Origin: Brevundimonas aurantiaca
GTDB taxonomy: Bacteria; Pseudomonadota; Alphaproteobacteria; Caulobacterales; Caulobacteraceae
Length of the DNA: 64,000 bases
Reading direction: 5' to 3'
Assembly: GCF_014199955.1 (NCBI RefSeq)
Contig: NZ_JACHOQ010000003.1
Coordinates: 463,607-527,606 of the forward strand
The stretch's first letter is position 1. The number at the start of each line of letters is the position of its first letter. A program made the position numbers and the translations under genes. Positions 16,709 to 24,914 of this stretch are shown here, piece after piece. The notes below the pieces were generated by a model. The model was given only the letters and a program-made list of their open reading frames with translations, had not been told where the DNA came from and made no database searches.

Positions 16709-19700
16709 ATGTTCAAAGCACTTATCGAAGCCTCGGTCCGCTTCCGATGGTTCGTGGTCCTGGCGACGGCGATCGTCGCCGCCTTCGGCCTCTACAACCT
16801 GACGCAGCTACCCATCGACGCCGTGCCGGACATCACCAACCGGCAGGTTCAGATCAACACCATCGCGCCAGCGCTCGCGCCCGAGCAGATGGAACGTCAG
16901 GTCACCTATCCGCTCGAAACCGCGATGGCGGGTATTCCTGGCATCCAGACCACGCGGTCGCTGAGCCGAAACGGCTTCAGCCAGGTCACGGTCATCTTCT
17001 CCGACAACACGGACATCTACTTCGCCCGCCAGCAGGTGGCCGAACGGATGGCCCAGGCGCGCGAACGGTTGCCCGAAGGCGTGGAGCCGGCGCTTGCGCC
17101 CATCACCACGGGACTGGGCGAGGTGCTGATGTGGACGGTCGACTTCAAGCCGTTCAACAGCGCCAACCTCGCCAAACCGGGTGAGCCCGGCTGGCAGGCG
17201 GGCGGCGCCTATCTGACGCCCGAAGGCGAACTCCTGACCACGCCCCAGGCCCGCGCAACCTATCTCCGCACGGTTCAGGACTGGATCATCGCCCCGCGCA
17301 TGCGGACCGCGAAGGGACTGGCCGGCGTTGATGTGAACGGCGGCTATGTGAAGGAGTATGCGGTCCGACCCGACGCCGCGCGTCTGGCGGGTTACGGTCT
17401 GAGCCTGAACGATCTCGTCGTCGCGCTGGAACGGGCTAACACCCAGGCTGGCGCTGGCTATGTCCAGCGGTCCGGCGAAGCCTTGACCGTGCGGACCGAC
17501 GCCTTGGCGCAGACCATCCCGGATCTCGCCCAGGCCCCCGTCGTCAACCGCAACGGACTGGTCGTCCGGGTCGCCGACGTCGCCACCGTCGAGATTGGCC
17601 AGGCGCCGCGTCTCGGCGGCGCCAGCCGCGACGGCCACGAGGCCGTGGTTGGTACGGCGCTGATGCTGGCCGGCGGCAACAGCCGGACGGTGGCCCAAGC
17701 CGCAGCCGAACGTCTCGAGGAGGTTTCCGCGAGCCTGCCGCCGAGCGTTGTCGCCGAACCGGTCCTGAACCGCAGCTCGCTGGTCAACAAGACCATCTCA
17801 ACCGTCGCCAAGAACCTGATCGAAGGCGCTCTGCTGGTGATCGTGGTGCTGTTCCTGCTGCTCGGCAACATCCGTGCGGCCTCGATCACCGCCCTGATGA
17901 TCCCGATCAGCTTCCTGTTCGCGGTCATCGGCATGAACCGCTTTGGCATCAGCGGAAACCTGATGAGCCTCGGCGCGCTGGACTTCGGCCTTCTGGTCGA
18001 CGGCGCGGTCGTGGTGGTCGAGAATACCCTGCTGATGCTCAGCCAGCGGCGGGCCGAAGCCGGTCGAATGCTGACACGCCGGGAGCGGCTCGAGGTTGCT
18101 GGAGCCGCGGCGCGTCAGATGGTCAAACCGGCTGCTTTTGGCCAGCTGATCATCCTCCTGGTCTTCACGCCGCTGCTGATGCTTGAGGGCGTGGAGGGCA
18201 AGACCTTCATCCCCATGGGCGCAACGGTGATGCTGGCCCTCGTCGGCGCCTTCATCTTCTCCTTCACCTTCGTGCCGGCGATGACGGCCCTGCTGGTCCG
18301 GGATCCGAAGAAGGTCGAGGTCGATGAGCACGGCCACGCCCACGAGCACGAGACCTTCATCCTCCGATACGCGCGGCGCTGGATCGAACCGGCGATCCGC
18401 GCCGCCGTCGACCGGCCCAAAGTCGTCCTGGCGTCCGCGCTCGGCGCCCTCGTCATTGGCGGCATCGCCTTCAGTTCTTTGGGGCGGGAGTTCATTCCGA
18501 CCCTGGATGAAGGCGATATCGCCATGCAGGCGTTGCGCGTGCCGTCCGCCTCGCTGGAACAATCGCTGGCGATGCAGATGGCCCTCGAACGCGTCATCAA
18601 GGCCCAGCCCGAGGTGAAGACTGTCTTCGCCCGGACCGGGACGGCGGAGGCGGCGGTGGACCCGATGCCGCCGAACATTTCGGACGCGGTCATCGTCCTG
18701 AAAGACCGCAAGGAGTGGCCCGATCCGAACCTTCCGAAAGAGGAGCTGATCGAACGGTTCGAAGAGCTCGCCGCCGGACAACTCGGCAACAGCTTCGAGT
18801 TCAGCCAGCCCATCGAGCTGCGCTTCAACGAGCTGATCTCGGGGGTTCGGACCGACCTCGCCGTGATGGTCTATGGCGACGACTTCACCCAGCTGCAGGC
18901 CACTGCGGACCGGGTCGCCGCCGCCCTGCGCGCAACGCCCGGATCTGCCGACGTTCGCGTCGAACAGGCGTCCGGGCTGCCCACCCTGACCGTCAGCGTG
19001 GATCGTTTCGCGGCCGCCAACTACGGCTTGTCGGCCGCCGATGTCTCCGAGGCGGTTTCGGCCGCGGTCGGCGGCGCCGAGGCCGGGCAAATCTTCGAAG
19101 GCGATCGTCGCTTCAGCGTCGTCGTCCGTCTCGCGGATGATGCACGGAATGATCCGGCGGCCCTTGCGGCTCTGCCGGTAACGACCGCCACAGGCGTGAC
19201 CGTGCCGCTCTCCTCCGTCGCCCGGATTCAGGTCGCGGAAGGACAGAACCAGATCAGCCGCAATGACGGCAGCCGGCGGATGGTGGTGCAGGCCAACGTT
19301 CGCGGGCGCGACCTGGGCGGCTTCGTCACCGAGGCCCAGGCCAAGGTGGAGGCCGACGTCGATCTTCCGACCGGCTACTCCCTGACCTGGGGTGGCCAGT
19401 TCGAGAACCTGAAGCGGGCCGAACAGCGTCTGGGGCTGGTCATTCCGATCGTCTTCATCCTGATCGGGGTCTTGCTTTTCATGGCTCTGGGATCCTTCGC
19501 CGAGGCGGGCCTGGTGTTCGCGTGCGTTCCGTTGGCTCTGGTCGGCGGCGCCCTGGCGCTTGTCCTCAGGGGGATGCCGTTCTCGGTTTCCGCAGCGGTC
19601 GGCTTCATCGCCGTGTCCGGCGTCGCGACCTTGAACGGTCTCGTGCTGATGCAGGCCATTCGGGAGCGTCTCACGGGCGGAGCGGCGCCGCGTCTTGCCG

Positions 19701-19933
19701 CCATCGAAGGCGCGACAAGCCGGCTTCGCGCCGTCCTGACGACGGCTCTCGTCGCCATCGTCGGGTTTATCCCGATGGCATTCGCTCACGGCGCCGGCGC
19801 CGAAGTGCAGAAGCCGCTGGCCACCGTGGTCATCGGAGGCCTGCTCACGGCCACCGCGCTGACGCTCCTTGTCCTTCCGACCTTCGCGGCCAAGGCCGTG
19901 AAACACCGGAAGGCGGAAGGGATCGAGGAATGA
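16709..19933 (+). CDS. czcA: CzcA-type heavy-metal RND efflux pump
   Basis: 1074 residues, the usual length. The fourth transmembrane helix has DFGLLVDGAVVVVEN (near residue 425), which fits the HME1 signature DFGx3DGAx3VEN of Co/Zn/Cd pumps rather than that of Cu/Ag pumps. N-terminal RFRWFVVLATAIVAAFGLYNLTQLPIDAVPDITNRQVQINTIAP and late GVATLNGLVLM are typical. It uses the proton gradient to move divalent metal from periplasm and cytoplasm out through CzcC. A His-rich loop (DEHGHAHEHE, near 540) is present. The stop overlaps the next start (ATGA). Confidence 0.95.
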   Translation: MFKALIEASVRFRWFVVLATAIVAAFGLYNLTQLPIDAVPDITNRQVQINTIAPALAPEQMERQVTYPLETAMAGIPGIQTTRSLSRNGFSQVTVIFSDNTDIYFARQQVAERMAQARERLPEGVEPALAPITTGLGEVLMWTVDFKPFNSANLAKPGEPGWQAGGAYLTPEGELLTTPQARATYLRTVQDWIIAPRMRTAKGLAGVDVNGGYVKEYAVRPDAARLAGYGLSLNDLVVALERANTQAGAGYVQRSGEALTVRTDALAQTIPDLAQAPVVNRNGLVVRVADVATVEIGQAPRLGGASRDGHEAVVGTALMLAGGNSRTVAQAAAERLEEVSASLPPSVVAEPVLNRSSLVNKTISTVAKNLIEGALLVIVVLFLLLGNIRAASITALMIPISFLFAVIGMNRFGISGNLMSLGALDFGLLVDGAVVVVENTLLMLSQRRAEAGRMLTRRERLEVAGAAARQMVKPAAFGQLIILLVFTPLLMLEGVEGKTFIPMGATVMLALVGAFIFSFTFVPAMTALLVRDPKKVEVDEHGHAHEHETFILRYARRWIEPAIRAAVDRPKVVLASALGALVIGGIAFSSLGREFIPTLDEGDIAMQALRVPSASLEQSLAMQMALERVIKAQPEVKTVFARTGTAEAAVDPMPPNISDAVIVLKDRKEWPDPNLPKEELIERFEELAAGQLGNSFEFSQPIELRFNELISGVRTDLAVMVYGDDFTQLQATADRVAAALRATPGSADVRVEQASGLPTLTVSVDRFAAANYGLSAADVSEAVSAAVGGAEAGQIFEGDRRFSVVVRLADDARNDPAALAALPVTTATGVTVPLSSVARIQVAEGQNQISRNDGSRRMVVQANVRGRDLGGFVTEAQAKVEADVDLPTGYSLTWGGQFENLKRAEQRLGLVIPIVFILIGVLLFMALGSFAEAGLVFACVPLALVGGALALVLRGMPFSVSAAVGFIAVSGVATLNGLVLMQAIRERLTGGAAPRLAAIEGATSRLRAVLTTALVAIVGFIPMAFAHGAGAEVQKPLATVVIGGLLTATALTLLVLPTFAAKAVKHRKAEGIEE

Positions 19934-20535
19934 GCGGGGCCCACGAAACAGAGCAGGTCCAGCGCCGCACCCTCCTGGTGGTGCTGTTCCTGAACGCTCT
20001 GCTGTTCGTGGGCCTGGGAGTCGGCGGCCTCGCCGCCGACTCCAGCGCTCTGCTCGCGAACGCCGTCGACAACGGCTCCGACGCGGCCGTCTATCTGATC
20101 AGCTTCCTCGCCGTCGGGCGCGCGCTGATCTGGAAGACGCGGGCGGCTCAGGTCTCCGGCGTGATGCTGCTGATCTTCTCGGTCCTCGTCCTGCTCGACG
20201 CCCTGCGCCGGACGCTGACGGGAACCGAGCCGGTCGGACCGACCATGATGGTGCTCGCTGTCGTAGCGGCGGTTATCAATCTGATCTGCCTGCTGTTGAT
20301 CCGTCGTCAGCAGAGCAGCGACGTCAACATGAAGGCGGCCGAGACATTCAGCCTGAACGATTTCGCCTCGAACGGCGGCATCCTCGTCGCAGGCGGCCTG
20401 GTGATGTGGTTGGACCAGTCGTGGCCCGACCTGCTGGTGGGGGTGCTGGTCGCCGCCATAGCCGCCAAGGGCGGCTTCGACATTCTACGCGATGCGCGCC
20501 TTGCGCGACGCGACGCGGAGAGCTCGGTGACATGA
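19930..20535 (+). CDS. Second cation transporter (CDF-like)
   Basis: 201 residues; the ATG at 19930 overlaps the czcA stop. It resembles the transporter at 13135: LFVGLGVGGLAADSSALLANAVDNGSDAAVYLISFLAVGRAL carries the paired Asp positions of the CDF metal site, and a late FSLNDFASNGGILVAGGLVMWLDQSWPDLLVG repeats the pattern. About six membrane segments. Predicted to move Zn, Co or Cd out of the cytoplasm. The two copies in one island differ clearly in sequence and may have different metal preference. Confidence 0.85.
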   Translation: MSGAHETEQVQRRTLLVVLFLNALLFVGLGVGGLAADSSALLANAVDNGSDAAVYLISFLAVGRALIWKTRAAQVSGVMLLIFSVLVLLDALRRTLTGTEPVGPTMMVLAVVAAVINLICLLLIRRQQSSDVNMKAAETFSLNDFASNGGILVAGGLVMWLDQSWPDLLVGVLVAAIAAKGGFDILRDARLARRDAESSVT

Positions 20536-21143
20536 GCCCGCCGTTGATCGACATCGCCTCCGTCCAGCGCTGGCGCAAACTCTTCATCGCCGCCGGGTTG
20601 TTCGCCCTGCTGGCCTGGACCGCTCTCGTGAAGGCCCAGCCACAGCTCGAGCATCCCGTCGAACATCTCGGGCTGATCGCCATCATGGTTTGCGTCTTGG
20701 GGCGCGCCTGGTGCTCGCTCTACATCGGCGGCCGAAAGAAGCAGGAGATCGTCACCAGCGGGCCTTATTCGCTGTGTCGAAACCCGCTTTATGTTTTCAG
20801 CTTCATCGGCGCATTCGGGATCGGCGCACAGACGGGCAGCCTGACCGTCGGCGCCACCTTCGCCGTCGCCTGCTGGATCGTGTTCCGCATCGTCGCGAGC
20901 CGAGAGGAAAGCTTCCTGACGTCGGCCTTCGGCGACACCTACCGCAGCTACGTCGTGCGCACCCCCCGCTTCGTTCCGAACCTGCGCCTCTGGCGTGATG
21001 AGGCGGAACTGTCCGTCCGGCCGGCCTTCTTCCTCCGGACTGTCCGCGACGGCCTTGTCTTCCTTCTGGCGTTGCCCGTGTTCGAGGGACTGGAGCACCT
21101 CCAGAACCTCGGCTGGCTCGACGCTCTCATCGCCCTACCGTGA
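20532..21143 (+). CDS. ICMT-like integral-membrane methyltransferase
   Basis: 203 residues, starting with an ATG that overlaps the previous stop. Four to five hydrophobic segments. The C-terminal half has the signature of the isoprenylcysteine/phospholipid methyltransferase superfamily: GPYSLCRNPLYVFSFIGAFGIGAQ, then RIVASREESFLTSAFGDTYRSYVVRTPRFVP, which bind S-adenosylmethionine. The substrate in bacteria is mostly unknown. Such genes are often found inside czc-type islands; a role in changing the envelope under metal stress is a guess. Confidence 0.8.
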   Translation: MSPPLIDIASVQRWRKLFIAAGLFALLAWTALVKAQPQLEHPVEHLGLIAIMVCVLGRAWCSLYIGGRKKQEIVTSGPYSLCRNPLYVFSFIGAFGIGAQTGSLTVGATFAVACWIVFRIVASREESFLTSAFGDTYRSYVVRTPRFVPNLRLWRDEAELSVRPAFFLRTVRDGLVFLLALPVFEGLEHLQNLGWLDALIALP

Positions 21144-21150
21144 GGTCGAG

Positions 21151-21282
21151 ATGAACCGCAAGCGACTGGTCATCCTCCTGAGTGCGGCTTTGGCGATCGC
21201 CGCCTTCGTCGCTGGAGCCGTCGCCCAGCGCGCCGGGATGTTCGTGCCTGACCGCTCGATCCCTACCCGTGATGTCTCCTGA
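21151..21282 (+). CDS. Small single-helix membrane peptide
   Basis: 43 residues: MNRKRLVILLSAALAIAAFVAG, a membrane helix, then AVAQRAGMFVPDRSIPTRDVS. It starts seven bases after the methyltransferase stop, with GAGG just upstream, and ends 11 bases before the P-type ATPase start, so it sits within the operon without gaps. Function unknown; it might act as a small partner of the ATPase. Confidence 0.55.
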   Translation: MNRKRLVILLSAALAIAAFVAGAVAQRAGMFVPDRSIPTRDVS

Positions 21283-21293
21283 GGAGCCCGATC

Positions 21294-23855
21294 ATGCCCA
21301 AGACCCTCCGCCTCAACATTCCCGTCCTCCTGCCTCATGCGCCCGATGTGCAGGACGGCTGCGTTGGACGGCTGATCGCGCTGTTGCGGGCCGAACCCGG
21401 CGTCTCTGAGGCGCATGTCGCCGAAGGCGAGGGAGGCCCAGAGCTTTGCATCCATTACGACCCCGACCAGCTGTCGCTGGCTCAGGTCCGTCGCCGTGCG
21501 CGTCAGGCCGGAGCCGAGGTCAGTGAGCGTTTCGGGCATCTCGTCGGGCGAGTGGAGGGTGTCCGCCACGCCCGGCACGCCCGCACGCTCGCGGCCGCGC
21601 TCGGCGAAGAAGCCGGCGTGATCGAGGCGGTGCTGGATCCGGCTGGCGCTCTGCGCCTGGAGTTCGACCGGCAGATCACGAACCGTGAGACGCTTGTCGA
21701 TCGCCTTGCGAGCCACGGCCTCGCACTGGTCGGAGCGACGGAGGACGCTGCTTCAGCCACTGCAAAGCGCCCTGATGCGCAGCCGACTGCGCCATCCGAT
21801 GACGAGGCCAGTCATACGCCCGATGACGGTCACGGCCATGGCCACTTCGATGGCGATGGCCATGACCACGGACATTCCGAAGGCGACGGGCACGACCATG
21901 GTCATGGCGGCTTCCTCGGACCCAACACGGAGCTCATTTTCGCGGTCGGCAGCGGTGTCGCGCTCACGATTGGTTGGCTGATCGAGAAATTCATTCCGGG
22001 CGTGCCGGGATGGCTGCCCTTCGGCCTTTTCCTGATCGCCTATGCCTTGGGCGGCTGGTTCACGGTCGGCGAGGCTGTCGGGAATCTGCGGCGCAAGCGT
22101 TTCGAGATCGACACCCTGATGCTGGTGGCCGCAGCCGGCGCCGCGGCGCTCGGAGCCTGGGCGGAAGGGGCGCTGCTACTGTTCCTGTTCAGCCTCGGGC
22201 ACGCCCTCGAACACTTCGCGATGGGTCGCGCCAAGAAGGCGATCGAGGCTCTGGCCGCCTTGGCCCCGCGCACCGCTCATGTGCGGCGAGGAGAGGCCGT
22301 CGTCGAACTTCCGGTCGAAGAGCTGGAAGTCGGCGACCTCGTCGTCGTCCGGCCGAACGAGCGTCTCCCGGCCGACGGCTTCGTCGTGAAGGGAACATCC
22401 AGCGTGAACCAGGCTCCCGTGACAGGGGAGAGCATTCCGGTGGACAAGCAGCCTGTCCTGAACCCCGAGGAGGCCCGCGCCAAGCCGGCGAATGTCTCGG
22501 CGGCGTCGGTGGTCTTCGCCGGCACCATTAACGGCGGCGGCGCCATCGAGATCGAAACGACGCGTCGATCCAACGACACCACCTTGGCCAAGGTCGTCCG
22601 GATGGTGAGTGAGGCCGAGACCCAAAAGTCGCCGACCCAGCGCTTCACCGATCGCTTCGAGCGCGTCTTCGTGCCCCTCGTGCTCGGTCTGGCCTTCGTC
22701 CTCCTGTTTGCATGGGTTGTCGTCGACGAGCCGTTCCGCGACAGCTTCTATCGGGCGATGGCCGTGCTGGTGGCCGCCAGTCCGTGCGCTCTCGCGATCG
22801 CCACGCCGAGCGCGGTGTTGTCCGGGGTCGCCCGGGCGGCCCGCGCCGGGGTTCTCGTCAAGGGTGGCGCGCCGCTCGAAAACCTGGGAGCGCTCGACGC
22901 CATCGCGTTTGACAAGACCGGGACGCTGACCGAGGGGCGGCCGCGGATCACCGATGTCGTTCCGTTCGGCCAGACGACAGAGAGCGAGCTCCTGGAGATT
23001 GCTGTCGCGGTCGAACGGCTCAGCGATCACCCCTTGGCGGAAGCGATCGTCCGCGACGGAAGCCAGCGGTTGGTCGCCGCCCCCGTTCGAACCGCAACGG
23101 ATTTGCGTAGCCTGACTGGCAAGGGCGTCACGGCACGCCTGGACGACCAGGATGTTTGGATCGGCAAACCGGAGATGTTCGGTTCGGACGCCATCGCTCC
23201 GCTCGCACCGGACACCGAGATCGCCGTCGCGGGCCTTCGAAACCAGGGACGGACGCTCATGGTGGTTCGCCGCGGGACAAAGGATCTCGGGGTCATCGGC
23301 CTTCTCGACACGCCTCGGGCCAAGGCGCGCGAGACCCTTACCGCGCTCCGCGCGCTCGGCATTCGCCGCATGATCATGATCTCGGGCGACCACCAGAAGG
23401 CGGCCCAGGCGGTGGCCGGTCAGGTCGGGCTGACCGAGGCGTGGGGCGACCTGATGCCGGAGGACAAGGTCGACGCCATCAAGAAACTCCGGGCGGAGAC
23501 CAAGGTCGCCATGGTCGGCGATGGCGTCAACGATGCTCCGGCGATGGCCACCGCGACGGTCGGCGTCGCCATGGGTGCGGCGGGATCGGACGTCGCCCTG
23601 GAGACCGCCGACGTAGCCTTGATGGCGGATGATTTGTCGAAGTTGCCCTTCACCGTGGGTCTCAGCCGTCAAACCCGCCGCATCATCCGCCAGAACCTGT
23701 TCGTCAGCCTCGGGGTCGTGGCGTTCCTCGTCCCGGCGACGATCCTCGGTCTCGGCATCGGCCCTGCCGTCGCCCTCCACGAGGGTTCCACCCTGCTGGT
23801 CGTCTTCAACGCGCTTCGCCTTCTGGCGTGGCGCGGTCCGCGCGGCGTCGAATGA
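21294..23855 (+). CDS. P1B-4 type heavy-metal ATPase (Co/Zn-like exporter)
   Basis: 853 residues. The core has TGES, an SPC metal motif in the sixth helix (ASPCALAIATPSA, near 495), the phosphorylation site DKTGTLTEG (near 540), HPLAEAI, GDGVNDAPAMATA and, in the last helices, HEGSTLLVVFNALRLL (near 828). SPC plus HEGST is the P1B-4 pattern, linked in the family to Co, Zn or Fe export. The N-terminus has two HMA-like folds that lack CxxC, then a His/Asp-rich stretch (about residues 175-205) that could bind metal. It expels metal from the cytoplasm using ATP. It follows the small 43-residue gene. Confidence 0.92.
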   Translation: MPKTLRLNIPVLLPHAPDVQDGCVGRLIALLRAEPGVSEAHVAEGEGGPELCIHYDPDQLSLAQVRRRARQAGAEVSERFGHLVGRVEGVRHARHARTLAAALGEEAGVIEAVLDPAGALRLEFDRQITNRETLVDRLASHGLALVGATEDAASATAKRPDAQPTAPSDDEASHTPDDGHGHGHFDGDGHDHGHSEGDGHDHGHGGFLGPNTELIFAVGSGVALTIGWLIEKFIPGVPGWLPFGLFLIAYALGGWFTVGEAVGNLRRKRFEIDTLMLVAAAGAAALGAWAEGALLLFLFSLGHALEHFAMGRAKKAIEALAALAPRTAHVRRGEAVVELPVEELEVGDLVVVRPNERLPADGFVVKGTSSVNQAPVTGESIPVDKQPVLNPEEARAKPANVSAASVVFAGTINGGGAIEIETTRRSNDTTLAKVVRMVSEAETQKSPTQRFTDRFERVFVPLVLGLAFVLLFAWVVVDEPFRDSFYRAMAVLVAASPCALAIATPSAVLSGVARAARAGVLVKGGAPLENLGALDAIAFDKTGTLTEGRPRITDVVPFGQTTESELLEIAVAVERLSDHPLAEAIVRDGSQRLVAAPVRTATDLRSLTGKGVTARLDDQDVWIGKPEMFGSDAIAPLAPDTEIAVAGLRNQGRTLMVVRRGTKDLGVIGLLDTPRAKARETLTALRALGIRRMIMISGDHQKAAQAVAGQVGLTEAWGDLMPEDKVDAIKKLRAETKVAMVGDGVNDAPAMATATVGVAMGAAGSDVALETADVALMADDLSKLPFTVGLSRQTRRIIRQNLFVSLGVVAFLVPATILGLGIGPAVALHEGSTLLVVFNALRLLAWRGPRGVE

Positions 23856-23885
23856 CCCGCCTTCAGGAAAGCAAAGGATAGTCCA

Positions 23886-24323
23886 ATGAAACGTCTCGGC
23901 TGGGTTGGCGTCATCGCCGCCTTTCTCCTGATCTCGGTCTTCGGCTTCGGGATGCTCTCGCGGCAGGGTCGCCCGGCGCCGGAGCCGACGGCAGTCGATG
24001 CACGCCCGATCGACCAGCATGCCGGGCACGGCGATGCCGCCTCGGATAATCCCGCCACCCGTTCCTACAAGGAGGCGAACGAGCGGATGCACGCCGCTAT
24101 GAACATCGACTACAGCGGCGACGCCGATGTCGACTTCATGCGCGGGATGATCGCCCACCACGAGGGGGCGGTCGCCATGGCAAGGATTGCGCTCGACCAA
24201 GGTTCGGATCCCGAGGTCAAGGGCCTCGCGGAGGAGATCATTCGGACTCAGGAAGCTGAAATTGTCCGTATGCGGGTGTGGCTGGCCAACCGCGCGGCTC
24301 GCCCGGCGGACGCGCAGGGCTGA
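23886..24323 (+). CDS. DUF305 family exported protein
   Basis: 145 residues with an N-terminal membrane anchor ([20 protein letters not shown]). The domain core [43 protein letters not shown] has the DUF305 histidines and methionines (Met and His-His at MIAHHEGA), a four-helix fold of the ferritin type that binds metal in some members. Probably a periplasmic metal-binding protein of the island. The start is 30 bases after the ATPase stop. Confidence 0.88.
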   Translation: MKRLGWVGVIAAFLLISVFGFGMLSRQGRPAPEPTAVDARPIDQHAGHGDAASDNPATRSYKEANERMHAAMNIDYSGDADVDFMRGMIAHHEGAVAMARIALDQGSDPEVKGLAEEIIRTQEAEIVRMRVWLANRAARPADAQG

Positions 24324-24327
24324 AGCC

Positions 24328-24744
24328 ATGGGGGGCAAGCGATCCCCGATCCGGAGCAAGGCTCCTCGATGGCGTCCAGGGCGCTACAAGGGGCGCGGCC
24401 GGTCCAAGCTATACGGGAGGCCAGAGCCGTTCCGGCCGGTGCAGGACACACTGATCGCGATTGGCGCGAGCCTCGTCGCCGGCGCGATCGTCGTCTGTCT
24501 CGCCGTACCGCTGGCGGCGACCTACCGCATCCCGGTGTTCGTGTCCTTCGGCGTTCTCATGTCGCTCCTGGCGATCATGACCTATCGTCTCGGGCGGAAG
24601 GGGCAGGCTGGACGGGTCATGACCGCCGCCATGGCGACTGTATGTCTCTTGGGGTTCGGCCTTCTTGTTCTGACGCGAGATCAGTTGCAGTTCGGTCCGC
24701 GTCATCACGATCACCCCGGAGTGGCCGAAGCGGCACGGCCTTGA
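24328..24744 (+). CDS. Small membrane protein, last gene of the metal operon
   Basis: 138 residues from the ATG at 24328, five bases after the DUF305 stop. A basic N-terminus (GKRSPIRSKAPRWRPGRYKGRGRSKLYG) is followed by three hydrophobic segments (TLIAIGASLVAGAIVVCLAVPLAA, IPVFVSFGVLMSLLAIMTY, VMTAAMATVCLLGFGLLVL) and a His-containing tail (GPRHHDHPG). No known domain is recognised. Close spacing supports the same operon. Confidence 0.6.
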   Translation: MGGKRSPIRSKAPRWRPGRYKGRGRSKLYGRPEPFRPVQDTLIAIGASLVAGAIVVCLAVPLAATYRIPVFVSFGVLMSLLAIMTYRLGRKGQAGRVMTAAMATVCLLGFGLLVLTRDQLQFGPRHHDHPGVAEAARP

Positions 24745-24914
24745 GACTGCAGCGCAGACCGCCAGGCCGCAGCCGGTCTGGGTTTCGCGGGACGGTGTCG
24801 CTCTTCCCATTTGGTAATCGTCGGCGCGCTGCCGCTGTTGATTCCAGTCGCCGGACTTGTCGGTATCGCGCCCGGCGACCCGCAGTGAGCCGGCAAGCGT
24901 AAGTCGCTGTTTCG

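Noticed and set aside
17798..19906. 702-residue antisense frame opposite czcA, and the similar one at 22176-24359 opposite the ATPase
   Set aside because: Both are made of charged low-complexity residues produced by the opposite codons of membrane-protein genes.
21820..21910. Short tandem repeats in the P-type ATPase gene
   Set aside because: They encode the His/Asp/Gly-rich metal-binding stretch and are explained by the protein sequence.
24745..24914. Membrane-like frame (VIVGALPLLIPVAGLVGIAPGDPQ) after the 138-residue gene
   Set aside because: It has no start codon with a ribosome binding site and begins only after the upstream stop; probably chance or remnant sequence.
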